Below, one piece after another: positions 38,972 through 52,779 of a stretch of DNA of 64,000 nucleotides (its first letter is position 1; every line of letters begins with the position of its first letter). Below the pieces are notes generated by a model. That model worked only from the letters and a program-made list of their open reading frames with translations, searched no databases and was not told where the DNA came from. Source of the DNA: Dirofilaria immitis (taxonomy: Eukaryota; Nematoda; Chromadorea; Rhabditida; Onchocercidae); the NCBI GenBank assembly GCA_024305405.1, contig JAKNDB010000067.1, positions 762,001 to 826,000 of the forward strand, written 5' to 3'. Both the position numbers and the translations under genes were made by a program.

Positions 38972-39336
38972 GACTTTTGCTTCTATAAACAACCTGAAAA
39001 ATTATCTTAATCAAGCCAAGCCAATATGAAATGCTTGTAAAAAGTTGTTTATACGCATATGCTGCTTAATTAACATAATGATTAAATGATTCATATGAGT
39101 AAAAAACTATTTACAAAGAAATATAAAACTCTTAGAAAAGAATAGAAATTTTAAAAATTTTAAAATCAAAAAAATTGAATCGAAAAAAATTGAATCTATC
39201 TATATTAGATGGAAAATGTTTGGTTTTTAAGATGAAATGGTATAATATCAGAAGAAGATAGAGATAATATGCAAAATTTTTAAAAATAAGCTTTTATGAC
39301 TTTCATTTCAGTTTCAGATTTTTAAATATCAAACGA

Positions 39337-39387
39337 CACTGTAAAAGCTTGATTGATAAAAAATCTTTATCAATCAATCATACAGTG
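39337..39387. repeat. Inverted repeat (hairpin)
   Basis: Outer arms CACTGTA (39337-39343) and TACAGTG (39381-39387) and inner arms TTGATTGATAAA (39349-39360) and TTTATCAATCAA (39366-39377) pair perfectly. Small unpaired bulges lie between them and the loop is AAATC. It could be a folded element or a remnant of a small mobile element. It is shorter than a typical microRNA precursor. Confidence 0.75.
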
Positions 39388-40146
39388 AAGGATAACATTA
39401 CCATAATAGGAAGCTAATTTCGCATTGCTGAATTGTAAGTTGCAACCTTAGTTAGAACCCATTCGACATTTGACACTATCATCAATGCGATCAGTAAATA
39501 GTTCATCGAGGGTATTGATTGGAATATGTGCATCAGTGAATGTACGCTAGAGATCGTGATGGATTCATGATGAGAATTTTAATGATGTTCAGAAGACATA
39601 TAATGCCAAGTAGAATCCCCTGTAAATGAGACAAAGAATGGCACGTCAGTCCCTAAGGAAATATTTAACAGTAAAACATTTGCACTTATTTCACGTTATT
39701 TATCGTTTAATGTTGCTAAAAACCTAAATAACTGCAATGAAATTGATTTTGTGTGAAAGGGAGATACTTTATGAGAACAGAATAGCACAGAATAGTTATT
39801 GATAATATGAAATGAACGTTGTGAGAATAGAAAAGAGTGAAATAGAGACATCAATAGAAACTTGACTAAATTTTCATTTGAAAGTTAATATTGGGGAATG
39901 ACATTTAGTGATATTGATTTATTGGTACTTTATTGATACTGACTGCTGATACTTATTAATACTCTCTAGTAATCTAATCAGTCTATCTATCATGATTTGT
40001 GTTGTATAGAGAGAATGATCGAAAAGATGCATAGATGGTTGAGAGAGAAAAGTGAAATAGAATTGTTCGTTTTATTATGTTATTCAGTAGTTATAGGTTT
40101 GATAAGAGGTGTATCATATGAATGTAGCAAATAGAATTGCTATATT

Positions 40147-40248
40147 CATAATAAATAATGTGCTTATCATAATAAATAATGTGCTTATCATAATAAATAA
40201 TGTGCTTATCATCATAAATAATGTGCTTATCATCATAAATATAAATAA
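40147..40248. repeat. 21-bp minisatellite
   Basis: Nearly five tandem copies of ATAATAAATAATGTGCTTAT plus C, with one A/C variant in later copies. It lies about 650 bp upstream of the UBR4 start. Confidence 0.9.
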
Positions 40249-40417
40249 TCCAAATTGACAAAGATATATTATACGTTTGTTTGATGGAATTTAAATTTAT
40301 TTCTACAAGAGAGGAGAAAACGATCAACTTATATTATTACAGAACATTTTGATAATAGCAAATAAATGGCAAGTTACATTATCATCATGCTATTGATTAA
40401 TTATATTATCACTTATC

Positions 40418-40485
40418 TATTATTATTATTATTATTATCATTATTATTATTATTATTATTATTATTGTTATTATTATTATTATTA

Positions 40486-40520
<35 letters not shown>

Positions 40521-40540
40521 GTTATTATTATCATTATTAT
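40418..40540. repeat. (ATT)n trinucleotide tract
   Basis: About 120 bp of ATT/TTA units with occasional GTT and ATC interruptions. It lies roughly 360 bp upstream of the UBR4 ATG and is probably length-polymorphic. Confidence 0.95.
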
Positions 40541-40871
40541 CAGTTACACTTATCAACTATGTGGTAAATAGGAGTATCCCTGATTAAAACATCGAATATT
40601 ATTATTGAAAAAGACTTGAATTTTTTAATGTATCAATGATTGAATAAATTCATTTGTAAATCTGAGCATACTTATATTTATCGTAAAATTTTGAAAAAAT
40701 ATGAACCATTTCAATACGAAGGATGTCTTTTAGGATTATCTTCTCTACTATTCCATTTTTATGGAACAAAAAGTGTAGAAATTCAGACTTTTCTAAATTA
40801 TCGTCAGTTTTCTTTCTATTTACTGCAACGAATTTCTTATCTCAGATTTTATTATTTGAATAAAGTTTATC

Positions 40872-40880
40872 TTTTAACAG
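40872..40880 (+). promoter_or_regulatory. Candidate trans-splice acceptor of UBR4
   Basis: TTTTAACAG lies 21 bases before the ATG at 40902, with a second candidate TTTTTAG at 40881-40887. Position and sequence fit a nematode spliced-leader acceptor. Inference only. Confidence 0.35.
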
Positions 40881-40901
40881 TTTTTAGACTTTTCGATTCG
40901 A

Positions 40902-43900
40902 ATGTCAAGAGATGCTAACCATGCAGAAATGAGTTGGAGTCTTGCAAATAATGCGGATCAAAAAGCAGAGTATTTAAGTAGCCTTCTGAAATATATCATC
41001 AATAATGGTTCATCAATGCAACCGGACGAAATTATCTTATCAATTCATGTTATTGGTACAAGTTTAGATAAGTGTAAGTATTTCTTATGAATGTAATTGG
41101 ATAAATCTCCTTTCACAACATCTTAGAAATTCAATGAACATTGTTATATCCTGCATACGTGATGTTATATCCTTTTCAGTATCCAGTAATGATGTACTAT
41201 TTGCCCGTGGAGCATACCTTGTGTTGATCAAGCATTTTACGAAACATTTGAGTGAAGGACACATCAATACGATTCATTTGATGGATGTTGTATGTTGCTT
41301 ATTGACTGGAACGGCATTGTCCACTGAGTATCACAGTTTCTTGTGCTCGCAGAAGTGTAATCAAAAAATCATGACGTAGTTGAAGCTACTCAGCCTTGTG
41401 TACAATTAAATATTTCTTCTGTAAGTATTCTTCTAATGTAAACTTAAAAAATTGTAAGTTACTCAACATACTCAACAGATTCCATAATAAAATAAGTGCT
41501 TTCCAAATAGATACTACTCTGGCCATAATTTCTTTATAATATATATAGAGCTATATGAACAGAAGCGTATAACTTTTTTTCAAGCGACACCCAAATATAT
41601 TTATTTATTCAAGTATATCATACACTGTTTATTTAGTACATGTTTGCTGTAAATGAGGTAACGAATTGATAATACAAATCATCAGATTAGGCGATTAGAT
41701 TATTGCTTATTGCATATGTAGATTTTTATCAGTTAAAATTTTCATCGTTTATTATAACAGATATTATGCCGAATACTTGTCATTTTTTTGAGTGACTGTT
41801 GTCAGGACACAGTATTATTTTAACCGTATGCAGTTTGCAGTTACGATTCTAAGTACACGCCGAACAAGACTGTGTACAAATTTTGTTCTAATATTCCAAT
41901 TAGTTCTGCTTATTGAAATGAAATATTTCCAACCAATTATTTTAAAAAAGATAAATAAATTTTAGAAGGAAATATTAGCAATAAATGGACCATTATTGTT
42001 TTCATTTTTACCTGTCGAAAAATTGATTTCCGCTTTAATACCTTCAAAACTGCTTAATCCATTTCAAGATGCTGTTACACGGCGATCATTTTCCACGTGT
42101 TCTAAAATCGATCGCAGGTTGGTAAATATCTTAATTTTACTGATTTAGACTCTAGTGAATTCTTTTCCTGTTAGAACAAATGAGTTTGGTATTATCTACT
42201 TTATTGTATTAGTGTAAAATTGTCCCATTCATCACTCGGTCCAGGCCATGTTGGATTCAGTTAGTCAACACATGAGATTAAATTTTATTAAATCTAAATA
42301 AAACTTCATTTTAAAAACATCACTTTATAAGAAAATTTTAATGATATTAGTTTTAGTGATATGTCAATTCTACAAAATGGAATTACTAATGTCGACAAAT
42401 TTTTATGTATCGATTTTGGTATGGTAACTGAAACTGTAATGGAATATATCAGTGGTATTTCGAATGCCCTAATTTTGATGATTAGTTCGTTAGCATGTAA
42501 TTGTACTGCTGAAGAAATGCAAACGAATACAGGAAATGCGTGTTATGTGACAGTAATTAATGTACATAAGCGTGTCACTGAATTGGCAATAGGAACATTG
42601 TACGCCAAAAATCATTTAACGAATTCTACTGAAGTTCTTGTCTTCTGCATTAATGAGGTTGGTTTTTACTGAAAGATACATTGGAGGAAGAAGTAGTTGT
42701 TAGAATTATGAAAGTTTTTTTGCTGAACAGTTGTAGCAGTATCATTTATAATTCAGTCCCACAAGGAGATTTACGAAACTGTTTGTCAACTCTTTCCATC
42801 TTTTCCAAAAACTGTTCTCAAGTCGTTTATTATTCAATGAATTTTTTCTAATTTTTGAAAAGCAAAAATGTTCTAATATACATGTCAGCTTCAATTGCTG
42901 ATACATCATTCTATTCTGACCTTTTACTTTGAGTATTATGAATAATACTGGGAGTCTATGGAAAGATCGTAGACTTTTGATTCGATCTGATAGAAAATTA
43001 GATCATCTATTCATGCACGCTTTCTATTGTTTTTCCAGCCGGAAATAGCAGTTCCTTATTTTAAAAGAGAAGAACATTAGACGATTATTTTATTGTTTTT
43101 TCCTTTAATTTGCAGCTGTTGAGGAATTGCAAAATGGACTTAGCATATCTTTACGCCAATCGATTTCTCAATATGCTTCCAACGGCATTATCATTTTTGC
43201 CATTCGTATCATCCACCTTATATGATGCGCTTTGGGGTGTTTCAAGGAAGCATTGCAGCATGCATTGAGACTCGGTGATGCTACCTCAGTCAAAAATCAA
43301 CTTCGACAGATTCACCTGGTAAAGTTTCTACTGGGAATTTGATTTCTTTTATAATTTGGTTTTCTTATAACTTATTATTTTAACTGTTTTGAATAATTTT
43401 TAGTTACAATCATAGTGAAATTCATTAGAGTTTTGCAAGACAGAAATTACAGATGATCCTGTCGCAGGCGTTGGCGACTGGTTGGAAAATATTCTGAGAG
43501 CTGTACCCGTTTTAATGGACCAGCAAGAAGATGCAATGAATTTACAAAAGGCTACTCTTTCTACCATCTCCTTTTCAACAGTAAAACAAAAAGAACTTGT
43601 TATAAACATAGAGAACAACTGAATAATGAAATAAAAAAAGAAAACTCATCAATTTTTTTAAATTTTAGCTATTAAGCTTATGTGAAAGAAGCTTGTCGAT
43701 GTTGCTTTTATGGGAAATACTTCAAACATTTGGACAAATTCAAGTTTTAATTGTTACCGGGATTTATGTGCTGCATCAAGTGGCGATCACGGTTACTGTG
43801 GGACAGAAGATGTCAATGCTTTGTTAATACTTCTCTTGGAGCATTCTCTGGACAAAGGTTATCTGGATGAAAATGATAAAGTAAGTATTTATGACCAGTA

Positions 43901-46900
43901 GTATTTCGAGGAAGAAAAAATTTATCCCACATCGGATTTTATTAATACAACATTTCAATGCTTTTCGATTCATATATTTTTGAGTAATTCTTCCTTGTTT
44001 TTTTCAGGAACAATTGGTAAATACTATGTTATATTTTCCTAAGGGTAGTGAATCAGAAGTTATTACTTCGGATCCATTTTGCTTGAAAATTGTTGCTGTT
44101 TGTGTATTAGGACGTCAAAATGCAGCACAGATTGTTTATTATATTCTGCGTTCAATAGACATAGAATCGAGGAATGGTACTCCTGAACATTCTACTTTCT
44201 GGCTTCTCGAATGTGTTTCCGAACTACTGGATAGCGAAGATCTGAAAAAGTCAGCCAGTTATGCAGTGGATATATTGTATGATGCTCTGAAAAGGTTAAT
44301 TTTATTTCCTTGGAATTCAAGCTTTTGAAATAAGTAGTATGTTGGAAACAGCATCTGAACTCAATATTATATAGTAATATTAATATTTTATTCTATTTAT
44401 TTTAATTACGAGAGCTCTTACTTAATTTGCAGAAAATATTCTTAACTTAATTGGATTAGCATAATTTTGTCGCAAATAATAACATTGTTATTGTAATTCA
44501 TCTTTTTAATTTTTAATACTGCAGTGATAATAAGCGCCAAAGAGTGCATTATGCATTAGAAGCTGTTCATCTCTTATTAGTTGGCGGTCAGTCACATGGT
44601 AATAGACAAGTAATGCTGGAAAAGTTTCGAAAATGTTGTTGCGATTTTTTCGGTGAGTATATCCCTTATTTCCTTGGATATGAAATAGTTTGTAAATATA
44701 ATGAATCAATTTTATAATTTGGCATCTAAAACGTTTTATAGTGAATTTAAGAATTTCGAAACCTATAGATCTAAAGTTATTCTAACACACGAAATAATGC
44801 TTACAGATTTAAGCAAAACACCGAAATGGGAAAATGCTCTATTAACTCGTTCTGTACTGAATTTCAATCACTGGAATGAGCTGCATGATTTATATATCAA
44901 TTGGTTGTATGATATGCAATGGGATGAAGAGCATCTCCCTGCACATATCATTTTGCCGGTATTTAGAAAAAATTTTTACCATAAATTTTTATTCATTTTG
45001 TGTTTAATACTTCAACTGTATAAAATAAGTAGAGTTATATCGACGAACACTATTAGGATATTCGCTGTTCTAATTTTGGAACTGTCTGCTTAATTTAAAG
45101 GCTAGCTGAAAAGATGCTTTAGTTTTTTCATAATGAGTGAAATTTGAGATTTGTTATATTCTAAAAATTTCTTCGATTTTTGGAGTGTAAATTATAAGGA
45201 CTTTTTCTAACTTTCAATTTTCATTAGTCACTGGTATAAAATTTGTGCATCATTTCAAAATCTACCTTTTAGCCCACAGTCTCGTTTCTTTCAAAAATTG
45301 TGGATGGTATTGCTATTCTTCCAGCTGAACGCTGCCACTTTATACGTATTCGGCCTCTGCTGCTGGACAGCGTTTACGCAGCTTATTTGAATGTAAGTTT
45401 CTGCAAATCGAGAAATCTTGCCGTAATTAAAAGGAATTCTTGATGAATCAGTCTGTTATTTTGGCTAAGAGAAAAATAGTATTTGAGACTTGAAGAATTT
45501 TTTAATGTTTTGCTATAGTACGACGTAATCAAAACATCCAGAATTTTTGTTTATTATAATTTATAGGATACCAGTTAAGATCCGCAGTATTTCACAGAAA
45601 TATGATTTTTTTTTTTTGAAATTATATCTATTTCATTTTCATGGAGCACATATAATTTTTGTTTTTACATCATGTTTTCGATAACTTAATTCAGAAATTT
45701 AATGGTGAAGTCGTTACCGTAAACGAAGCTTATATGCTCAAAATCGAAACGTTTGTTGCTGTTGGTTTGCCAATTGTGGATGACTGCGTAATCCTACAAT
45801 TTTAATTTTTCTTCTGTTTCTTTACTTGAGTATCAATTAAGTTCAAGTTTTGAGAAAAAACATTTTCATGAGTCATATGAGAATTGTGATATATGTTCTA
45901 ATTTTTTTTAGCACTCATGCCTGTTTTATAGTCTCTCATTGATCTCGTAAATCTGCCGCTAATATATTACGATTCTCTACTGCTATTTTATAATCAATCA
46001 AGAAAATATTGCTGTTCAACAGAAGAACTCATGCGGATAGCTGAATTCGTTTCTGGAATGTATAAGAATGCGATGTGAGCACTTTGATAAATTTATAATT
46101 TGGCCTATATTCAACACAGAGAAGAAGGATGATCTGAGATCTTTTCTATTGAAAGATTTAAGATGATTTGTTAGAGGCGAAACACTATTATAATTTACAT
46201 TCAACCAAGCAGCGAAGCAGTGCCGAATGCTGTGAATTAATAATTGATTTTGAGCAATAAAAATTATTTAAAGCTTTATCGACAACTAATTTAGCGCAAT
46301 AATTTAGTAGCTAATATCACGAATTTTTTAAAATTGATCTTATTTTGGTCATATATTGTTGCACTTGTCCTAACTATGTATGATTATACGAATCATTAAA
46401 TAGTTCTTCCAGTTCCATGTATTCATCAACCAGTTTCATTATGTTTTAGAAATGCGATTTGTGAACGCAGTAAAATCATGCTATCTTTGGGCGCGTATAC
46501 AGCATCGTTGTCGCTTGCAAAAAGTGACGTACTCAATAGTGCAGTGCCGCATGCACGTGGTGAACTTCATTCTATTTTGAATGATGATTTGTTAAAGTTA
46601 GTTCGTGCCTGGGCCGGACTTATGGTACCTGAATTAAGATTTTCTTGTACACCAGTTATGTTGGATGCGATTAGTGATACATTTCAGTCACCGTATTCAA
46701 TTGTTGCACAAGCACAGGATATTACGAAACAGGTAGGAATTTGAGCAAAAACAACAACTTCATTTGAAGTTAAGAAAAGAGTTGTTGTTGATGTTTAAAT
46801 GTTTAAATAATGAATTCCAAGCGTTCACATATCATAAATATTAAACTCTGCAAATTTTTTTTTGGTTTTTATGTGAAAGTGTTTTAGTAATTGCCAGTAA

Positions 46901-49900
46901 TATTTTTTTTTCTTTCTGCTAGAATTTTTTGGTATGGTGACTCTAATTTATGACACACCTGTTCTCTTATTCAGCTTCAGCAGTTGAACTCAAATTATAG
47001 AGAGAATGAAGCGGAGTCTTTGATATAAATTATTAATTAAAATTAAGGTTTTGCTGATCATTTAACTCCATCATAAAAACAGATTCTTTATTTGAAAAAT
47101 CCATAAATAGCTTCTAATGAAATCAAAATGTATCGATAGCTGTTCAACTTGCAGTTAGCAATTATCCAATTTACAAATTATTTTATATTGAAACTTATTA
47201 ATTAGAAATAGTTTTTGAACTATTTTGGAAAAAGAGAATTTAGGACATTCGGTCTTATTTACAATTTGTTTTACAGAAGTTTGCTGCATTTTGTTCACTT
47301 TGTGACAACACAGCTCGATTTGTGCTTAACCAATTATTATCGAGGTTAGTTTTTTCCTGATTTTTATATTGAAACGTCAGCATGTTTTTTCATTCCTGGA
47401 GAAGCGAATATATTGTATCAGGAGTACTGCTTTGTTAAACATGTCTTAAAGTAGCTGGGTTTCCATTAGCAATCACTGATGTGTGACACTGGAAATAATG
47501 AAAAATGAACTATACATTTCAAAGGACTTTTTACGAGGAATGGAGTAAATATTAAAAATGAAAGAAGTTTAGAAACAGTGTGGAACATCAGGATGAAACG
47601 CGATCGTTTCTTGACTGGATGATTTTTATCCATAGTTCGGATCTCACAGGAACAGCGACACGTGAACTGAATCAATCGATGATGACAAAAATGAATGTAA
47701 TTCTTGTAATGAGCCGTCATCTAGCTCATATTGTTTCTACTTTATTGGATGGAATATTAGCGCAGCAAACTACTTCAGAAACTAATTTGTTGTATGCGTT
47801 TTATTTTTGAATTATGAGATTTGAATAAAAAATTTCTAATCATATTGATTATGGTTAGAAAGTTTTGTCAGTTTGCAAGAAGAGTATAGAATAAAGCATT
47901 AGGATTTTGCAAGATGTATCGAAAATTCTGAAAATTTATACTTTCAGATAGTTCTATTTTTGTTTCTCAAATTAAAAACTTTACAAATTGTCAAAAAAAT
48001 TTTTTTTTGTCGCTATTCAAATTTACATCTAGCTTTTAGAAATGGTCAATCAATTTTTTGCTCCATTCTGATACATTTGGTCTCGTCTCAAAATTCTCTC
48101 AATTTGCCGTGGGATACCTTACCAGAAGATATTTTTTCATCTGTTTTGGATCATCTTGCGGAAGATGATTCACTTATGAAACGTTCAGTACCTTTTGTCA
48201 ACTTGCTTTCAACCATTTGCTGTTTAAAAAGTATGTTGCCTGTATACAAGTATTGAAAAGAAGACGGTCGTTTATGTAATATTTTTTCTTTTGTTTTTTA
48301 TTCGATCTGGAAATTCGTAGTTGCAGAGAAGCGATGGTTTATAGTTTGTTTTCCTCATCATGGGAAATCTCTGAAAATTTCAGCATTTTATTGATTAGCA
48401 GAGCGAAGTCAGAATTTTATTAATAGCAGCGTAAAGACAATTACATTTCAGTCTTTTCACTGCTCATATAATTCTAGATGCACATTTGAACTCACGATTT
48501 CTATCATCGCTCGAGAAGCATCAGGATTTACTTGTTCAGTGGGTCAGCGTCAGTGCAGCTCCGCTTGAGACATTTTGTATGCTGCAACCTTTGATTGAAC
48601 ATTTAGCAGGTGATAGAGATGGTAAAACGAGTTTCATAGATCCAGACTTTCGAGCTTTATTAGAAAAAATGATTAATGTTCTTTTTGACGAGAAAGTTCA
48701 TCAACGAACAGCCGACAGCTCTTTGATTGAGGTGAAACGCAGCGATCGATGGGCATACGCATCATTGTGCTGGCGAAAAATGGTATTTGTTCATTCTAGT
48801 TTATATAACAGTCTTTGTTTCAAAAATTTGGAAACAGAAAACAGCAAGTAAAACATAATTTTTTTTTCAGAGCAATGAGAATGAAAAAGAAGGCACTGAA
48901 TCCGAAGATCGTAGGCATACGCAACTTAAAGAATTGGATGTCTTCAGTAAAGCTTTGCTAACGCTGTTAAATATCGGTGGTCCGAAAATACACTGTCATT
49001 TGGTTAAGCAGTGCGCAAAATTGTTCCGAGAATTGGTCGATATGATTCGAAAGGACGGATTAGAGGTGTTATTTAATTTTGTTTGGAAAATTTGATATTT
49101 TTCGGTTTTCAAATTAAATTTACGAATTTATCAAATTAGCCATAAACTTTAAACTGATATCCGGAACCTGTTTTGGAGAAGTTTGTCGTGGGACTTCCAC
49201 TTATAGAATTTCGGAATGAATTATCTAATTGATTAAGTTTTCATCCTTCGAGCAAGTTTTATGCGTAATTTTTACACGTTTTTCAGCTTTTAAAAGGCTC
49301 ACCTAGTGTATCAAGCTCGCAGGTCACTGCTGTTTTGTATGCGGTTATTTTTTTGTGTAGCATACTAGATTACATCGATGGTTTATGTCGCGTCCTTTGC
49401 CCTCCAGGTGTTGTCAGAGACGATTCTGATGATATTTCCACCGTCTTTATGCCGAAGCATATTATTAAGGTAGAAATACTATATGTTGTAATTTCGTCTG
49501 TGTTCTAATTCATTAGAGATCACTGAGAGAAGTTGAAAACGCAATAAGATGAGTGTCTATCTAATATTTCGAACAAGGACTTTTAACAGTCTGTGATCAT
49601 GCACTATGATGCGATGATAACATTAATTAGCAGATGTTAGCTAATTAATAAGATCATTTCCAAGATTATGAATACCCCATGTTCTGAATAGTTAATTTGG
49701 CTGTATTTGGGTTACAAATTATAAATTGTATTATAGTAGTAGTTTAAGTAATAATATAATTCATTAATTTGTAAAATTTCAATGTCTGGTAATTTTAGAA
49801 GAAGTTAACATCTTCCCGTAGTCGTACGTTGCCGTTATGTACATTCGCGTCTACAGCAAAGCAATTTGTTCAACAACACTGGTATAATTGCTATACTTGC

Positions 49901-52745
49901 GGCATGATCGAAGGGGAAGGCGTTTGTTCAGTGTGTGCAGTTAATTGTCATCGAGGCCATGATCTATCATATAGGTAACATTCAGACTTTCTGAAATCTA
50001 GACATCTCAACATTAAAAATATAGTCTGAAATTGTTAAGTAGTATGTTTTGGAAAACAAACATTCTCTTATTTATTTTAATTGAATAAAAAAGAGCGAAA
50101 ATTGTTTCTGTTGTACATGACCCTATTATAGCGACATTTAGAATTTTGACTATACATTGCAGTTAAAAAGACAAAATACAGTTTTTGATAAGTTAGATAT
50201 CATTTTTAATGTCGAGATATTTGACTTAAAAGTTTTCAGCTTAAAAGGGATTTGAATAAGTAATTTATTTGATCTTTAAATTTTCAGCAAATTTGGATCA
50301 TTTTTTGCGATTGCGGAGCAAAGGGTTGTGTTGCACTGAAATCCGCATCATATCCGAAACCGCAGCGCATCATTAATCAAAAATATGCGGCATTGCCTAG
50401 CAGTCGATCAAAGTCGTCAAAGCGGAGACTGAGTGTGTTCAGCCAGCTTTCAGTTATGGATGAGGATAAGGAAGAAATTGGAAATCATTTGGTATTCTTA
50501 TTTGTTTTCTTCATTATGCTGATTTTTAAGAAGTTCTACATCTAAATTTGATGAAATATTTTCGTCAAAATTGATTTAAGCAAGTAATTTGATGATGGTA
50601 ACTCCGTCAAGACGAGGAGAAATTACGAAGCAATGAATAGTAAGTTTAGAATAATAAGAGTCTATCTATTTTTTATCCTAGATATTTCTTGAAATCGAAT
50701 GAATTTAACAATTGTGCTGTATATATCTGGTTTTTCTTTTTACATGCTTTATCTTAGGAAAAAAGTGAGCTCTATATGATTTTGTTGTTTATATATTTAT
50801 TTAACGCATATTTAGTAAGATTTTGTTTCATTTTACTCAATAATTTTTCGAAATCCCTATCCTGATTTTAAAAATTGTCAAATAATTAAGTATGTTTACT
50901 TTAGTGCCAATTTATGGAGACATTAACAAATGATCGGGAGAATATTATATCACTGATCACTGCAGTGAAGAAAGGAGTGTGTTTGCGATCAATTAAGGCC
51001 CGTGAAATACGAATAAGAGAAATGGATGCAAAGCTTATGCAAGGCTTGATAATATCAACAGATCGTATTATTATGGTATGTTTGAATTATTTATTGGAAC
51101 AGCTAAATTGAGGGAATAATTTGAGGATGGACTGATAAGATATTAGATATTGTTAATCAGAGAAGGGAAAGAATTGAAGTCTTTATGAAAATCATAGAGT
51201 ACAATGTATTTTTCGACAAAACATCTATTTATTAGCTTGTCGAATTATAAAGTGTTACAGTCCTGTTTGGGTTTTTAATAATGGATTCAAATGCTCTTTT
51301 AAAAATGCAAAATTCATTGCTTCAAAATTTGAAATTTGTTCGAATTTATTGCTTTGAATTTGTTAATTTTAGGAGCCGTTAATCTCATATTCTAAAGCCC
51401 TTTTCGATAAACAGATTGAAGCGGGAAAAAATGTAGAGAATATGATGGCGTCCCTTGAAATTGGTGATACGATTCTTCTAGTTGCTGTACAGGAGAGCTC
51501 GAAGATTGTTTTGTTGGGCATCCGATCACTGCTAAGTGCATCTACAAAAGATTGTGATATACCTGTCAGTTCCACTTGTAATCAGAAAGATGTTTATATT
51601 TATAAGTGGATTCTGATTATCAGCATATTTACATGAGCTGTCATGAAACTTGCAACAATGAGACTGATATAATTGGCGATTGTTAGGATGACATGATTTT
51701 TTTCAAGAGTGTTGAGAAGTCTTCGTGCTGTTTGATCGCTTTTCTATATGTTAATTAGTGAATAGGCAATTGATAAGTTTTAAAGCTGATGCTGTAAATT
51801 CCTTTACTGGGTTCTTGCATTCATGTTTTCTGAGGTCCACTTAGTTACTTTTTTAAAATCTCTCTGCTTGCAGCGAGTAGAACTGGATGCAGTTGGATTC
51901 AAAATAGTTGCACTTGCAAGTATGAAAGATTTACTAGCTGTTTGTGGTTTGAATCATTGTCTTATTCTACGGATTAACAAGGACGGTGATATATCTGAAA
52001 GGCAAAGTGTTGAATTTGCTAATTCATTTCCATCTTATGCTGTTCCAAAGGTATATTTTTAGAAGATGTTTCTTAAATTTCGTGTTTTATAGTCGCGACA
52101 AATGAATGATAATTTTCGTCATATTTTTAGTTCAGATTTATTTATTCTTTTTTCTTCAATTTATTTGATTTTTTTGTTATATTTGTTTCCTCGTTTTTCT
52201 AAATTTTAACCAGAAAGACAAAAATTATCAGCGTACTATTTGTTCTCTGTGCAAAGTAGGAATAAGTAAAAATATGAAATAAGAAGATACATGTTTGGTT
52301 GTTGTTTTAGTTTACATCAAATATGGAGATCAAGCATAGTTGAGCATCTTTAACTGTAATTACTCTGCTTTAAAAACTAATTGATTATTATTATTGATCA
52401 TCTATTAATTAAATAATTTTTTAGAATTAGAAAATTAAGATTTGATTTATAGATTTGAATCTTTTGTACACATTTATCAGATCTGATCATATCTGTTTCT
52501 TTTTCAAGGTGAGATGGGTAACTTATGATAGTAGCAATATGATAGCGGTCGCGGCACTACAGTTCATTCGAATTTACGATTTAAATACGGCGAATGTTCC
52601 ATCAACTTTCGAATTCGTCCTTCCAATGGGCGATGTTACCGAATTGGCATTTGGTATGTGAGACTTGAACAGTATGACTAAAAGCTCTACAAAGCTTATC
52701 TTATTTTTAGATTTATGCATACTTTATTCATCTACAATGTGTGAG

Positions 52746-52779
<34 letters not shown>

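Larger units (their letters stand above)
38972..40871. promoter_or_regulatory. Divergent promoter region of MGAT5 and UBR4
   Basis: About 1.9 kb between the start codons of two head-to-head genes. It contains a probable trans-splice or 5' UTR acceptor of MGAT5 (TTTTTCAG on the minus strand, 38994-39001), a hairpin (39337-39387), a 21-bp minisatellite (40147-40248) and a long ATT tract (40418-40540). The poly-Leu frame over the ATT tract is an artefact of the repeat. No other gene is visible. Confidence 0.5.

Noticed and set aside
40147..40248. CRISPR-like regular repeat
   Set aside because: The 21-bp units are directly adjacent with no unique spacers, and the genome is eukaryotic. It is a minisatellite.
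40366..40587. Frame encoding a long poly-Leu protein
   Set aside because: It is the translation of the ATT/TTA microsatellite.
3908..50306. Programmed ribosomal frameshifting as the cause of the many one-base breaks
   Set aside because: The breaks lie in different homopolymers in many unrelated housekeeping genes, with no common slippery motif. Missing bases in the assembly explain them better.
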